From: Culex pipiens pallens
Taxonomy: Eukaryota > Arthropoda > Insecta > Diptera > Culicidae
DNA length: 64,000 bases
Assembly: GCF_016801865.2 (NCBI RefSeq)
Contig: NC_068937.1
Location: forward strand, 128,130,117 to 128,194,116
Direction of reading: 5' to 3'
Each line of letters starts with the position of its first letter. The stretch's first letter is position 1. Under the pieces are notes generated by a model that worked only from the letters and a program-made list of their open reading frames with translations, did not search any database and was not told where the DNA came from. Made by a program: the position numbers and the translations under genes. Positions 1 to 9,660 of the stretch are shown piece after piece.

Positions 1-505
1 AAATTTCGATTTTTTCCAAAAATCACCAGTTTTTCAAAAAATCATAACTCGGCGGCAGATTTTTTGACCATGTTTCTCTATAGCTCAAAAGTTGCGGATT
101 TTTGTCCCCTAAAACATATCAAAAAATCTCGAAAATCAAGAAATACGTATTTTGGGAATTTGAGTTTTTGTAAAAAAAAAGTTAATAAAAAAATCGGGAA
201 ATTTTTTTTTCCGTGTACCTATTTTTTCTAAATAGTCCTTAACAATACCTACAACTTTGCCGAAGACACCGAATTGATCAAAAAATTTCTTCAAAAGTTA
301 CAGATTTTCGAATATTTACGTACCATTTTTGTATGAACAGCTGCCAAATTTGTATGGAAATTTATATGGACAAACTAATGATGCAAAATGGCTTCTTTGG
401 TCATAGGGAAGGCCCCCACAAAGTTTGAGCCAAATCAAAAAATACAAAAAATAAAAATGGTCGAAATCGGCCGGTTTTGTAGAGAATTGCTCACGCTTCA
501 AAAAT
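1..505 (-). repeat. Interspersed repeat, family A, copy 1
   Basis: This AT-rich stretch matches 49894-50400 in inverted orientation. Both copies share the segment about inactive phrases such as GGGGGCCTTCCC and the same order of poly-A/T tracts. A translated comparison of the two copies gives the same peptide core (IWLKLCGGLPYDQ), but the frames are short and not conserved as a gene. The window starts inside the element, so its left end is not seen. Confidence 0.75.
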
Positions 506-1620
506 TCAAATAATTAAAAATTAAGCAATTCAAAATGTTTAAAGTTTAAATAAGCTTAATATCAAAACTCAAAATTAAGAAATTAAGGTTGAAAAATACA
601 AAAGCTCAGACCTCAAAAATTCAAATACTTTGAATTCAAAATAAAAAAAAATTAAAAGTTTGAGCTTCAAAAACTCAAAAACCACAGTTAAAAATTTCAA
701 TGAAATTATAATTTAAAAAACGTAAAATTTAAAAAAAATTGTGAATAAAAAAAATATTATAATTGAGTTTCAATTATAAAAAATAGAAACAGTTTGTACT
801 CTATTATCCGACGACCTCTTCAAAATTTCTAATCTCTAAGTCTTCTAAATATGCGTTTCTAACCTAGAATATGACTCCAAAATATGTGTATTTTTTATGA
901 TTTAAGAATTGTGGTGTAGAGTATACCGTATAATTTTTAATAAAATTTATATCAATTTTAAATAATATAAAATATGATGTGTAAACAACGTAACTTATGT
1001 TCCAGCAATAATTTTATGGTCATCAATTATATAATCAATTATATTGATTATTTGTTTGGTATAGTCTTATACCTTTTTTATGATTCCTTCATTGAAAGTT
1101 CAACAAAATACTTTTAATATTTTGGTTCATATTTATACGACAAATTAGTAGCACCGTCACAGGTACAATTTATAATTTGCCAATTAAATTTACCTATTAA
1201 AAAACAACTGAAAACAACTGAAGATCAATAATCAATCCTTAAACAAATATTTATTTGAAATTTATTCAACTCAAAAGCAATGTGTCTTTTAATAGTTTTT
1301 AAAAACAATTTGTTTTTATGATACAAATTGTTTGATGAGTTATTAGCCGTGCTGTAATACTGGATTAACTTAACAACTTTTGATCAGGTAAAAATACTAA
1401 CACTAAAAAAATAATAAATTTGCTATACCATTACATTCATGAACTAAGCCTGAAATCGTTAACATAAAATATCGTACTCAATAAAACCAGACATTAAAAA
1501 AATATCCCAAAAACCATCAATTTCAAATATACAAACGTCCCTTCAAAAAGACTACCTAAATTTAGTAATAATACAACATCAAATTTATTGCAACTACATA
1601 ATAGTAAAATGCTTGATTTA
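506..1620. other. AT-rich intergenic DNA, no gene seen
   Basis: Strongly A+T-rich sequence with many short A and T runs. No open frame of note, splice-flanked exon, RNA gene or clear terminal inverted repeat could be recognised. Confidence 0.6.
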
Positions 1621-1696
1621 ACCCAACTTGCAAATTTTATGTAAGCGTGTACTCACACCAACTTGCAGTTACTTTTCAACACGAAAGAGAAGAGAG

Positions 1697-1860
1697 AGCT
1701 TGCAGAAAAGTACGGGAACGGTTTTGCTGCAACTTCTACCTCTCTCATTGCAGAAGTTCTGTCTGAGAGAAAAGTTACTTTTGTTGCAGAAAAGTACGGG
1801 AACGCTCTGCTGCCAATTTCGTGCAGAATTGCAGAATTCTGCAGTACGGGAATAGACCTA
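1697..1860. repeat. Short internal repeat around a 20-bp exact motif
   Basis: The 20-mer TGCAGAAAAGTACGGGAACG occurs exactly at 1701-1720 and 1785-1804, 84 bp apart, and further partial copies (GCAGAA, TACGGGAA) surround it. It looks like a decayed repeat unit. The open frames crossing it do not resemble a known protein. Confidence 0.5.
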
Positions 1861-1970
1861 TTATTTCATAATGTTGAAATGATTTCCATGAAAAAAAACG
1901 GCACGGGACACGGGAAGGATTTCCAAACGCAAGTTCCCGAAGGACCCTATCCGCCAGAGACTATGGATAA

Positions 1971-2300
1971 ATGCCCCGCGAAGTGGCGATGAACTTCTTG
2001 AGAGTCCACGAAAGCTCGGATTCTACACATGCACGCGATTCCTTCGATTCCCTGTGCGAGTCAACAGCGGGAGTGGGCCAGTCCTCGGAGAAGGTTATCG
2101 AAGGATGCTCGGAAAGACCAGCTCCGCCACAATCACCAGAATCACGGATGTTTCTGCACTTGGTCGGTTACTCCCTGCCGGAGATTGCAGCGAGTTGTTC
2201 GGAAGGATCAACAGCGGGACTTGGCCAGTCCCCGGTCCAGTACTACCCGGCAAATCTTCCCGGTCAATCGGAAGCAACAGTTCTCATTTTTTTTTCGTAA
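1971..2300 (+). other. GC-rich patch with a 109-codon open frame, unrecognised
   Basis: This patch is much richer in G+C than its surroundings and keeps one frame open for 109 codons. The frame contains an internally repeated peptide, STAG-V/L-GQS, about 60 residues apart, which reflects a DNA-level repeat (near 2063 and 2208). No domain was recognised and there is no splice context. It could be a relic of a transposed or captured sequence rather than a gene. Confidence 0.25.
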
Positions 2301-2380
2301 CAGATTTGCACACACAAAAAGAGATGTTTCTTGAAAATTTGGTGTAAACAAACAGACAACACCAATACTGCTACACTCAC

Positions 2381-2458
2381 AGAGCCCACGCAGTAGTATT
2401 AGTGAAGAGCCCACGATAAACAACGTGGGCTCTTCACTAATACTGCTACGTGGGCTCT
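2381..2458. repeat. Near-perfect hairpin, 35-bp arms and 8-nt loop
   Basis: The arms 2381-2415 and 2424-2458 are reverse complements with two mismatches, and the loop is only 8 nt. The nonamer GAGCCCACG occurs at both the outer and inner ends of the left arm. It could be a tiny palindromic MITE or a transcribed hairpin. There is no coding potential. Confidence 0.8.
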
Positions 2459-2755
2459 TCGAGGTTTTGGTGACTGTCAAACGTTCTAGCCATTTACAGT
2501 GGTGCCAGGGGGTTGGTTTTGCTAGTGCAATCATGCGTGGTGGCAGCAATCATTTGAATGCAGTTAATAGTTAGAATGGTGATCGAAATCCTTTCAATTT
2601 TTTTCTGAACCATTCAAATATCATCCAACTAAATTTCGCCCCATAGTCTCTTCCATTGCAGCGAGTGTCACTTTCGGAGAGGGATTTTTTTTCTCATACT
2701 CGGAATGTTTTTGCTTCTTCTCTTTCTGCCTTCAGCAAACGCAGAAAAGAGGGTG

Positions 2756-3283
2756 CATAAATATTTTAGTTGGCTTCAGGCCATCGTCCGCTGCAGATCA
2801 CATCGCGGTAGTGCTCGTAAAGATCTCGGCGCAGCAAGCAAGCACCACGTTTAGAAAGTGCAACTTGGCAACACTACTTAAACGTAGGCTAGAAGAGATA
2901 GTTTGTGGCTTAGCGGGAAGAAAAGTGGGATCAAATTTAGAAATATATGCAAATCGCGTCACTTTTAAGCGAAAAGGAAGTTAGTATCGCAGTACAAGGT
3001 GGTGAAATTCAGAGTATTTACTTAACTCAAACAAAAAAAACAAGCAGATAACTCTATACACCTATTATATCTTGCTGCGGTCAAGTGTGCGAGTGATGTA
3101 ATAAGCCGAGTGTACTTAAACCAAACTGTTGCACACCAGTAAAACAGATAGAGTCTGGAGACACATCGGCTATTTTGAATGCAAATAAAGAGCAACGAGG
3201 AGAATTGGCGAATTTGCTCGATTACTTCAATTGATAACGGTGGGAAGACTGGAAGCAAGAGTTTACTCGTCAGGAACAAACAG
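2756..3283 (+). promoter_or_regulatory. Candidate promoter and non-coding first exon
   Basis: A TATA-like CATAAATA lies at 2756-2763, and about 520 bp downstream is a consensus splice donor, CAG|GTGAGT, with the exon ending at 3283. Between them no long open frame is present, so any exon would be 5' UTR. No downstream partner exon was identified before the satellite block. The call rests only on signal matches and is weak. Confidence 0.25.
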
Positions 3284-4260
3284 GTGAGTCGAGCGTCTGA
3301 TATTATTTTGATCCAAGTAATCGCTGGTTGAGGGTGGATGTGATGGTACGACACGTTGCGTGGCCAGCTTAGACGATGTTGCGTGCTCGCGAAACTAAGC
3401 TTTGCGTTTGACCTTGAAGTTGTGGCATTTGGTGACGCTTTTGCGGTTTCCGAATTGTTCCTGGAAGGTGCAAACAGGGCTAATTGGATTGTTCTATCTA
3501 GTGCAGACTGTCTTTCAAACGTTGTTTTCGCAAGCCAATCGAAGACCTTTTGACTCTGATGCAATCATCAATGTTTTGTGGGAAACTCCGAGAGTGATGA
3601 GTTGTGTGGTTCATACCGGATGTTTTGCGGCGTCGTAGTTATATAGTCAGGCTTATTTGTGGTTATCTGCGTGACAATCGTGAAAATTATTCAAGTTCAT
3701 GTTCTGGGGGAATGGTACATGCTCTCAATTAGCAGTGTATTGTAAGATGCAACTAAGACATGCCGTTATCACGCACCATGATAGCGCGTACAAAATCAGG
3801 GCACGTAAATTGCTACGTTTATCAAAATCTTGGCGTGCGCCTCTGATACCAAAGAAGTGTCTGCTGATAAAAGCATGCTTCTGAAAGGTTGTTAACGAAC
3901 AGTACCCATAGCGTGACGATAACATTATCGTTTTGAATGAAAAAAAATTAATGTATGATATTTTTTTATATTTTTTATAGAATTTTATGAGTTTTTTTTT
4001 TTTTTGACTTTTATAACCTATCTTATGAAACCATGTTTTTATTTATTTTTTTATAAATTTTATGATTTTTTGTTAACTTTGTTCAATTTAAGTTTTTTTT
4101 TTCTGGTATTAGGATTTTTTTGTTAATGTTATTGAATTTTTATATTTTATTATATTTTTTTTGTTGATATTTCTAAATTTTTATGATGTTGTGTTTTCAT
4201 GAAAAAAAAACATAATTCCAACTTTCATCATTTTGAAGCAAAAAGTATCACTTTATAAAC
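3284..4260. other. Intergenic or intronic DNA, no gene seen
   Basis: Moderately complex sequence to about 3930, then T-rich DNA. The open frames here are under 80 codons and do not resemble proteins. Confidence 0.5.
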
Positions 4261-4266
4261 TACTAT

Positions 4267-4518
4267 ACTACCCCTGATCGCATAAATGTCCCATATGCAT
4301 TTTCATCGTTTTTGAGTTAATGGTGCAGTTTGGTTCAACATCGTGTGCTCTTTCAAAAGAGCCTATAACATCCAGTACTTTGTTCTGGAAATCAGGAGGA
4401 AATCCAGTTTTTTATGAAAAATTAACACGTAGCCTTATGTGTGGGACAAACTTGAATTGCGTTTTTCTCAGCTTGCTGTTTTTGCATATGGGACATTTAT
4501 GCGAACATGGGCAGTATA
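4267..4518. mobile_element. MITE with CGCATAAATGTCCCATATG inverted termini
   Basis: About 30 bp at the left (CGCATAAATGTCCCATATGC at its core, from 4279) recurs inverted at the right end (to about 4505). The roughly 250-bp body has no transposase. A related motif, with ATTGTCCCA, bounds the element at 31439-31976, so both belong to a wider mosquito MITE group. Confidence 0.7.
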
Positions 4519-5969
4519 TATATACTACATTTATGCTACTATCCACAATTTGCAAAATATCAACAAATTTACTGAAAAAATAAAATTTATAAAATGTCTT
4601 TTTTTCGATCTAGGGTAAATAAAAAAAAGTGTTTAATTAAAAATGCAACAACTGTATTCTGAATAGTTTTCAAGTTTTCTCGAAAAATTTAAATTTTAGT
4701 CAATATTTTTTGCAAAAAAAAATGAAAGATATTTAAACATTTTATGTTTTTTTTTATTTCTTGACTTTTTTTATCAATAAATCTTAAAAATTGTTTTTAA
4801 ATTTATTTTTTTTACTATTTTTTTAATATGTTAGATTTTTTTAAAATAATTTTTAATTCAATGATTTTGTGTTCTTTAATGAAAAAAAAAAATCTGACTG
4901 TCAATATTTTGAAGCAAAACGTATTACAAAATGCTTTATGTACTATAACAGTTATGATGTTATTCAAAATGTGCAAAATATCGATGAATTATGAAAAAAA
5001 TCATAAAATTTTATGTCTTTTTCCGATCTAAGGTCCCAAATTCAAAATTTGTTGAAAGAGCATAATTATGCATTATGCATTGTATTCTGAACAGTTTTCA
5101 ATCAATTATACTATTTTTTCTTATGCTCATTTAAATTTCAGTCAATAATTCAACGGATTTAAGATTGTTTATGAATTTTTTGATTTTTTTTTATTACACG
5201 AATCTTGAAAATAATGTTTTGTTTTTTTTTTGCAATAGAGCACACGCCATCGAGCAGGTTTTTGCTTTTTGCTACGAATGTATTTCTTATGGAGAGAACT
5301 GTCAAAAACTGCTCGACGGCGGATGCTCCATTGAACACTTCCATTCGAGCAGGTTTTGCTTATTTCTACAATGTATTCCGCTTACGAATCCGGTGCTCTA
5401 TTTTTAAATTTTATTTTATGTATAAGTTTCACGAGTTTTTGTAAATTGCTTTATTTTTTTTTGGTGATAATTTTTTATTAAATTTTATGATTTTTTAATA
5501 ATATGTTTTGAATTTTTGAATTCCGAACGCCCAATTTTTTTACACTCACTCAATTCGTGTCATATGACTGACTCGTAAAATCCTCTTTAAACACTATTTT
5601 GACTTTTTTTCAAACAATTGAATGCTTGTAGACTGTGAAAAACACTTAAAACAACCATAACTTATATTCAAAATTACATTTCCACGCATAAATACGAACT
5701 TTTTGTGTAAAAACTTGTTTCTTTATGTGTGTGCGTGCAACGTCGAATGAGCGTTGGTCGACTACTGCCTCGCATAGAGATATCCACGCGAGAGAGTGTG
5801 TTAGAGAGCACGTGGTAAACAGCTGTTTTTTACAGGCGATTTGTCTACTCGATTTGCCTATGTCTGCGTAAAAAAAGTGTAAACAAAATCAGCTGCTTGG
5901 AATTCAGCCAATCACAATCGATCAAAACCAAAACAATACTTTAAATACAAATACTAACACAGAATCATG
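4519..5969. other. AT-rich intergenic DNA, no gene seen
   Basis: Long T-rich and A-rich runs dominate. Near 5236-5390 a phrase CGAGCAGGTTTTGCT is repeated. No coding, RNA or splice signal was convincing. Confidence 0.5.
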
Positions 5970-6260
5970 GTGTGCGTGAGAGAAACCGTGGAGATCTCTA
6001 TTGCAGCTGCTCCCCACATAGAAAAATGGGCGGAAAACGGCCAAAAAGCGGGGACGTTTTGCCTGAAAGCGGGCCCGATTTTCAGCACGCTTTTTCCCCT
6101 CGTTGTGGCCCATTGCGTGCCAGAATGCAACATTTAGGCGGGCGTTACGCATTTTGGCCGCTGTGTTACGCCCGTCTGTGGCACGCTTTTGGGCCCGTTT
6201 TGACCACGATAACGGGCCTATAAACGGGGGACCGACGTGCCGGAAACCGGGGGGTTTCTC
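5970..6260. other. GC-rich island of unknown origin
   Basis: About 290 bp rich in G and C within very AT-rich DNA, with recurring words such as GGGCCCG, CGGGCC and GCGTTACGC. Both strands keep frames of 80-133 codons open, which is expected from the base composition. No protein family was recognised. Confidence 0.3.
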
Positions 6261-6384
6261 CTTCCTGTTTACTTCGGATTTCAAGTTAGGGCGATTAAAT
6301 AAAATAGGGTGACAAATAAACACGACAGATTATTATTTTATTTAAAAAAATATTGAATTAACAACAAAACTTAAACTATTTACC

Positions 6385-6747
6385 TAACTAGCTAAAAAAA
6401 GTTTTAAGTTAAGTTAAGTTTAGATAAATTTATTTAAAATTAGTTTAATTCAGTTAAAATCAGTTAACTTGAGCTAAATTTAGTTAAATATAGTTAAATT
6501 AAGTTAAATTTATTAAGATTTAATCAAAATTAGTTGAAATTAGTTATATATAGTTAAAATGAGTAAAATTTAGTTAGATAAAATAAAATTTAATTAAGTT
6601 GTAAAAGATTTCGCTTCATTTATTTCAATTTAGTAAACTTTGGCTAAATTAAGTTTTATCAAGTTGAAATTAGTTAAAGTTTAGTTAACTTTAGTTAAAT
6701 TTAGTAAAATTAATTTAAATTTAGTAAAATTAGGTAAAATTTAGTTA
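6385..6747 (+). repeat. Degenerate 10-bp satellite (TTTAGTTAAA), segment 1
   Basis: Tandem, highly diverged copies of a 10-bp unit close to AAATTTAGTT. The same satellite in the same orientation resumes at 13862, directly after the 7.1-kb insertion, so segments 1 and 2 were once continuous. Confidence 0.85.
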
Positions 6748-6999
6748 CACGGATAGAAATCCGGTCCGCAATACCGAAACCAAATTGTGTTGAAATCGAT
6801 AACATCGTTTGTTTTCGATTTCGTTTCAAATGTTTTCAAAAACGACAACATTTTCATCACTTTCGAAACATTATGTTTTCGAAAGCGCCCCTCGCTTTCC
6901 TCAATTTTTTTCGATCGTAACAACTGTCAAACGCAACCAAAACCGCAACCGAATTCCCAACCTGCGACAGTTTGTTTATGTTTTGTTTTTTTCGAGTGT

Positions 7000-7470
7000 T
7001 GGCCAAAATGAGGTGCGCTTTGGAACCGGTGGTGAAGGTACCTGCACTGCCCGGGCAATGTCGGTGCCGAAGCTAGCGGCGGATTTCCGCGGAGCCCGGC
7101 CCCTAGTAAGCTCACTCTTAAGGCAAAGTGGACACGGACTGCGGAATCAAAAGAGGACGGATTCGGACCTCGCACCACGAGGAGCGTCCAATACCGTTAA
7201 ATCGTGTTTCCAAAAAGTGTGGTAAGTTTGAAAGATTCTAGCTTCCTAAAATCCCACAATTTAATCATCCTTTTCCCTCAATAGACAGCGACGCTGCCTT
7301 TTTCCAGATGCCTTTGACCACGAATCTGACCATTGCCCAGGGGCATCCTTGAGAAGGCGTACCACGGAATGGTTTTGGCGGTGGGACTAATAGTTCATGT
7401 CGTGCACTCCGGCGTTAGCATCGAGTGGGGTTATGGCGTCGGGGTACTTTTCTATTCCATTGAGGAGTGA
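7000..7470 (+). pseudogene. Exon-like fragment inside the 7.1-kb element
   Basis: GC-rich DNA with a consensus donor (GTAAGT at 7222) and an acceptor (TTTTCCCTCAATAG, ending 7294) frames a 73-bp candidate intron. A frame at about 7340-7468 reads as a small hydrophobic segment ending in a stop. The frames on the two sides of the putative intron do not join into a long protein. It may be a captured host fragment or a remnant of the element's own gene. I do not recognise it. Confidence 0.3.
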
Positions 7471-7486
7471 GATGCAGAAGAGCGAA

Positions 7487-7668
7487 GAGACGAAGAAAGC
7501 AGAAGAAGAAGAAGACAGAAGAAGAAGAAGAGAAGAAGAAGAAGCACAGACGAAGAAGAAGAAGAAGAGAAGAAGAAGAAGAGAAGAAGAAGAAGAAGCA
7601 CGAGAAGAAGAAGAAGACGAAGAAGACGAAGGAAGAAGAACGAAGAAGAAGAAGAGAGGACGAAGACG
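7487..7668 (+). repeat. Purine-only GAA/GAAGA microsatellite
   Basis: About 180 bp of almost pure purine, mostly (AGA)n and (GAA)n with mirror symmetry. Such tracts can form triplex (H-DNA) structures, which is known for GAA repeats. It runs straight into the 8-bp array. Confidence 0.9.
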
Positions 7669-7674
7669 ACGAGT

Positions 7675-8318
7675 TTTGGAGTGTTGGAGTTTTGGAGTTT
7701 TGGAGTTTTGGCGTTTTGGAGTTTTGGAGTTTTGGTTTGTTTTGGAGTTTTGGAGTTTTTGGAGTTTTGGAGTTTTGGCGTTTTGGAGTTTTGGAGTTTT
7801 GGAGTTTTGGAGTTTTGGAGTTTGGGTTTGGTGTTTTGGAGTTTTGGCGTTTGTGGAGTTTTGGAGGTGTTTTGGAGTTTTGGGGTTTTGGAGTTTTGGC
7901 GTTTTGGAGTTTTGGCGTTTTGGAGTTTTGGAGTTTTGGAGTTTTGGAGTTTTGGAGTTTTGGAGTTTTGGAGTTTTGGAGTTTTGGAGTTTTGGAGTTT
8001 TGGAGTTTGGAGTTTTGGAGTTTTGGACGTTTTGGAGTTTTGGAGTTTTGGAGTTTTGGAGTTTTGGAGTTTTGGAGTTTTGGCGTTTTGGAGTTTTGGC
8101 GTTTTGGAGTTTGGAGTTTTGGAGTTTGGAGTTTTGGAGTTTTGGAGTTTTGGCGTTTTGGAGTTTTGGAGTTTTGGCGTTTTGGAGTTTTGGGCGGTTT
8201 TTGGGCGTTTTGGCGTTTTGGAGTTGGAGTTTTGGCGTTTTGCTTGATGGAGTTTTGGCGAGTATTGGAGTATATTGGCGTTTTGGCGTTATGGGAGTTT
8301 TGGAGTTTGGGCGTTAAC
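7675..8318 (+). repeat. 8-bp array (GGAGTTTT)n
   Basis: About 80 tandem units of GGAGTTTT with GGCG variants scattered through it. Because 8 is not a multiple of 3, all three forward frames read the same octapeptide (FWSFGVLE), which explains the spurious 190-300 codon frames here. The T/G-rich strand is the plus strand. Confidence 0.95.
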
Positions 8319-8442
8319 TTTTGCTAATATGACTAAATGCTAATATTCGAATAATGGCGATATAATGCGTATATAGGCGTATTTGTCGTATAGGCGTACA
8401 CGGCGTTTTTTCGTTTTGGCGTTTATTTGCGTAAATTCTTTA
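8319..8442. other. Spacer between oppositely oriented 8-bp arrays
   Basis: About 120 bp of non-array sequence with repeated GGCGTAT/TATAGGCG words. It separates the array whose T/G-rich strand is plus from the arrays whose T/G-rich strand is minus. Confidence 0.6.
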
Positions 8443-9249
8443 ATTCTACATTCTAAAATTCTAAAATTCTAAAATTCTAAAATTCTAAAATTCTAAAATT
8501 CTAAAATTCTAAAATTCTAAAATTCTAAAATTCTAAAATTCTAAAATTCTAAAATTCTAAAATTCTAAAATTCTAAAATTCTAAAATTCTAAAATTCTAA
8601 AATTCTAAAATTCTAAAATTCTAAAATTCTTAAATTCTTAAATTCTAAAATTCTAAAATTCTAAAATTCTAAAATTCTAAAATTCTAAAATTCTAAAATT
8701 CTAAAATTCTAAAATTCTAAAATTCTAAAATTCTAAAATTCTAAAATTCTAAAATTCTAAAATTCTAAAATTCTAAAATTCTAAAATTCTAAAATTCTAA
8801 AATTCTAAAATTCTAAAATTCTAAAATTCTAAAATTCTAAAATTCTAAAATTCTAAAATTCTAAATTCTAAAATTCTAAAATTCTAAAATTCTAAAATTC
8901 TAAAATTCTAAAATTCTAAAATTCTAAAATTCTAAAATTCTAAAATTCTAAAATTCTAAAATTCTAAAATTCTAAAATTCTAAAATTCTAAAATTCTAAA
9001 ATTCTAAAATTCTAAAGTTCTAAAATTCTAAAATTCTAAAATTCTAAAATTCCTAAATTCTTAAATTCTAAAATTCTAAAATTCTAAAATTCTAAAATTC
9101 TAAAATTCTAAAATTCTAAAATTCTAAAATTCTAAAATTCTAAAATTCTAAAATTCTAAAATTCTAAAATTCTAAAATTCTAAAATTCTAAAATTCTAAA
9201 ATTCTAAAATTCTAAAATTCTAAAATTCTAAAATTCTAAAATTCTAAAA
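8443..9249 (-). repeat. 8-bp array (AAAATTCT)n
   Basis: About 100 nearly identical units. Rare interruptions appear near 8630, 8863, 9014 and 9050. On the minus strand the unit reads TTTTAGAA. This is the most homogeneous zone of the block, so probably the youngest expansion. Confidence 0.95.
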
Positions 9250-9660
9250 TTCCAAAATTCCAAAATTCCAAAATTCCAAAATTCCAAAATTCCAAAATTC
9301 CAAAATTCCAAAATTCCAAAATTCCAAAATTCCAAAATTCCAAAATTCCAAAATTCCAAAATTCCAAAATTCCAAAATTCCAAAATTCCAAAATTCCAAA
9401 ATTCCAAAATTCCAAAATTCCAAAATACCAAAATTCCAAAATTCCAAAATTCCAACATTCCAAAATTCTAAAATTCCAAAATTCCAAAATTCCAAAATTC
9501 CAAAATTCAAAAATTACAAAATTACAAAATTACAAAATTCCAAAATTCCAAAATTTCCAAAAATTCCAAAAATTCCAAAATTCCAAAATTACAAAATTTC
9601 AAAATTTCAAAATTCCAGAATTTCAAAATTTCAAAATTTCAAAATTCCAAAATTCTAAAA
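9250..9660 (-). repeat. 8-bp array (AAAATTCC)n
   Basis: The previous unit changes abruptly by one base at 9250 (TTCT to TTCC) and continues for about 50 units. On the minus strand it reads TTTTGGAA, one base different from TTTTGGAG of the plus-strand array at 7675. Open frames on the minus strand (about 80 codons of LEFWNFGI) are an artefact of the repeat. Confidence 0.95.

Noticed and set aside
7397..8327. Open frames of 188-306 codons across the GAA tract and GGAGTTTT array
   Set aside because: They follow from a stop-free 8-bp repeat; all three frames are open and give the same octapeptide, so there is no selection on a frame.
9228..9510. Minus-strand frames of LEFWNFGI repeats
   Set aside because: Pure product of the AAAATTCC array.
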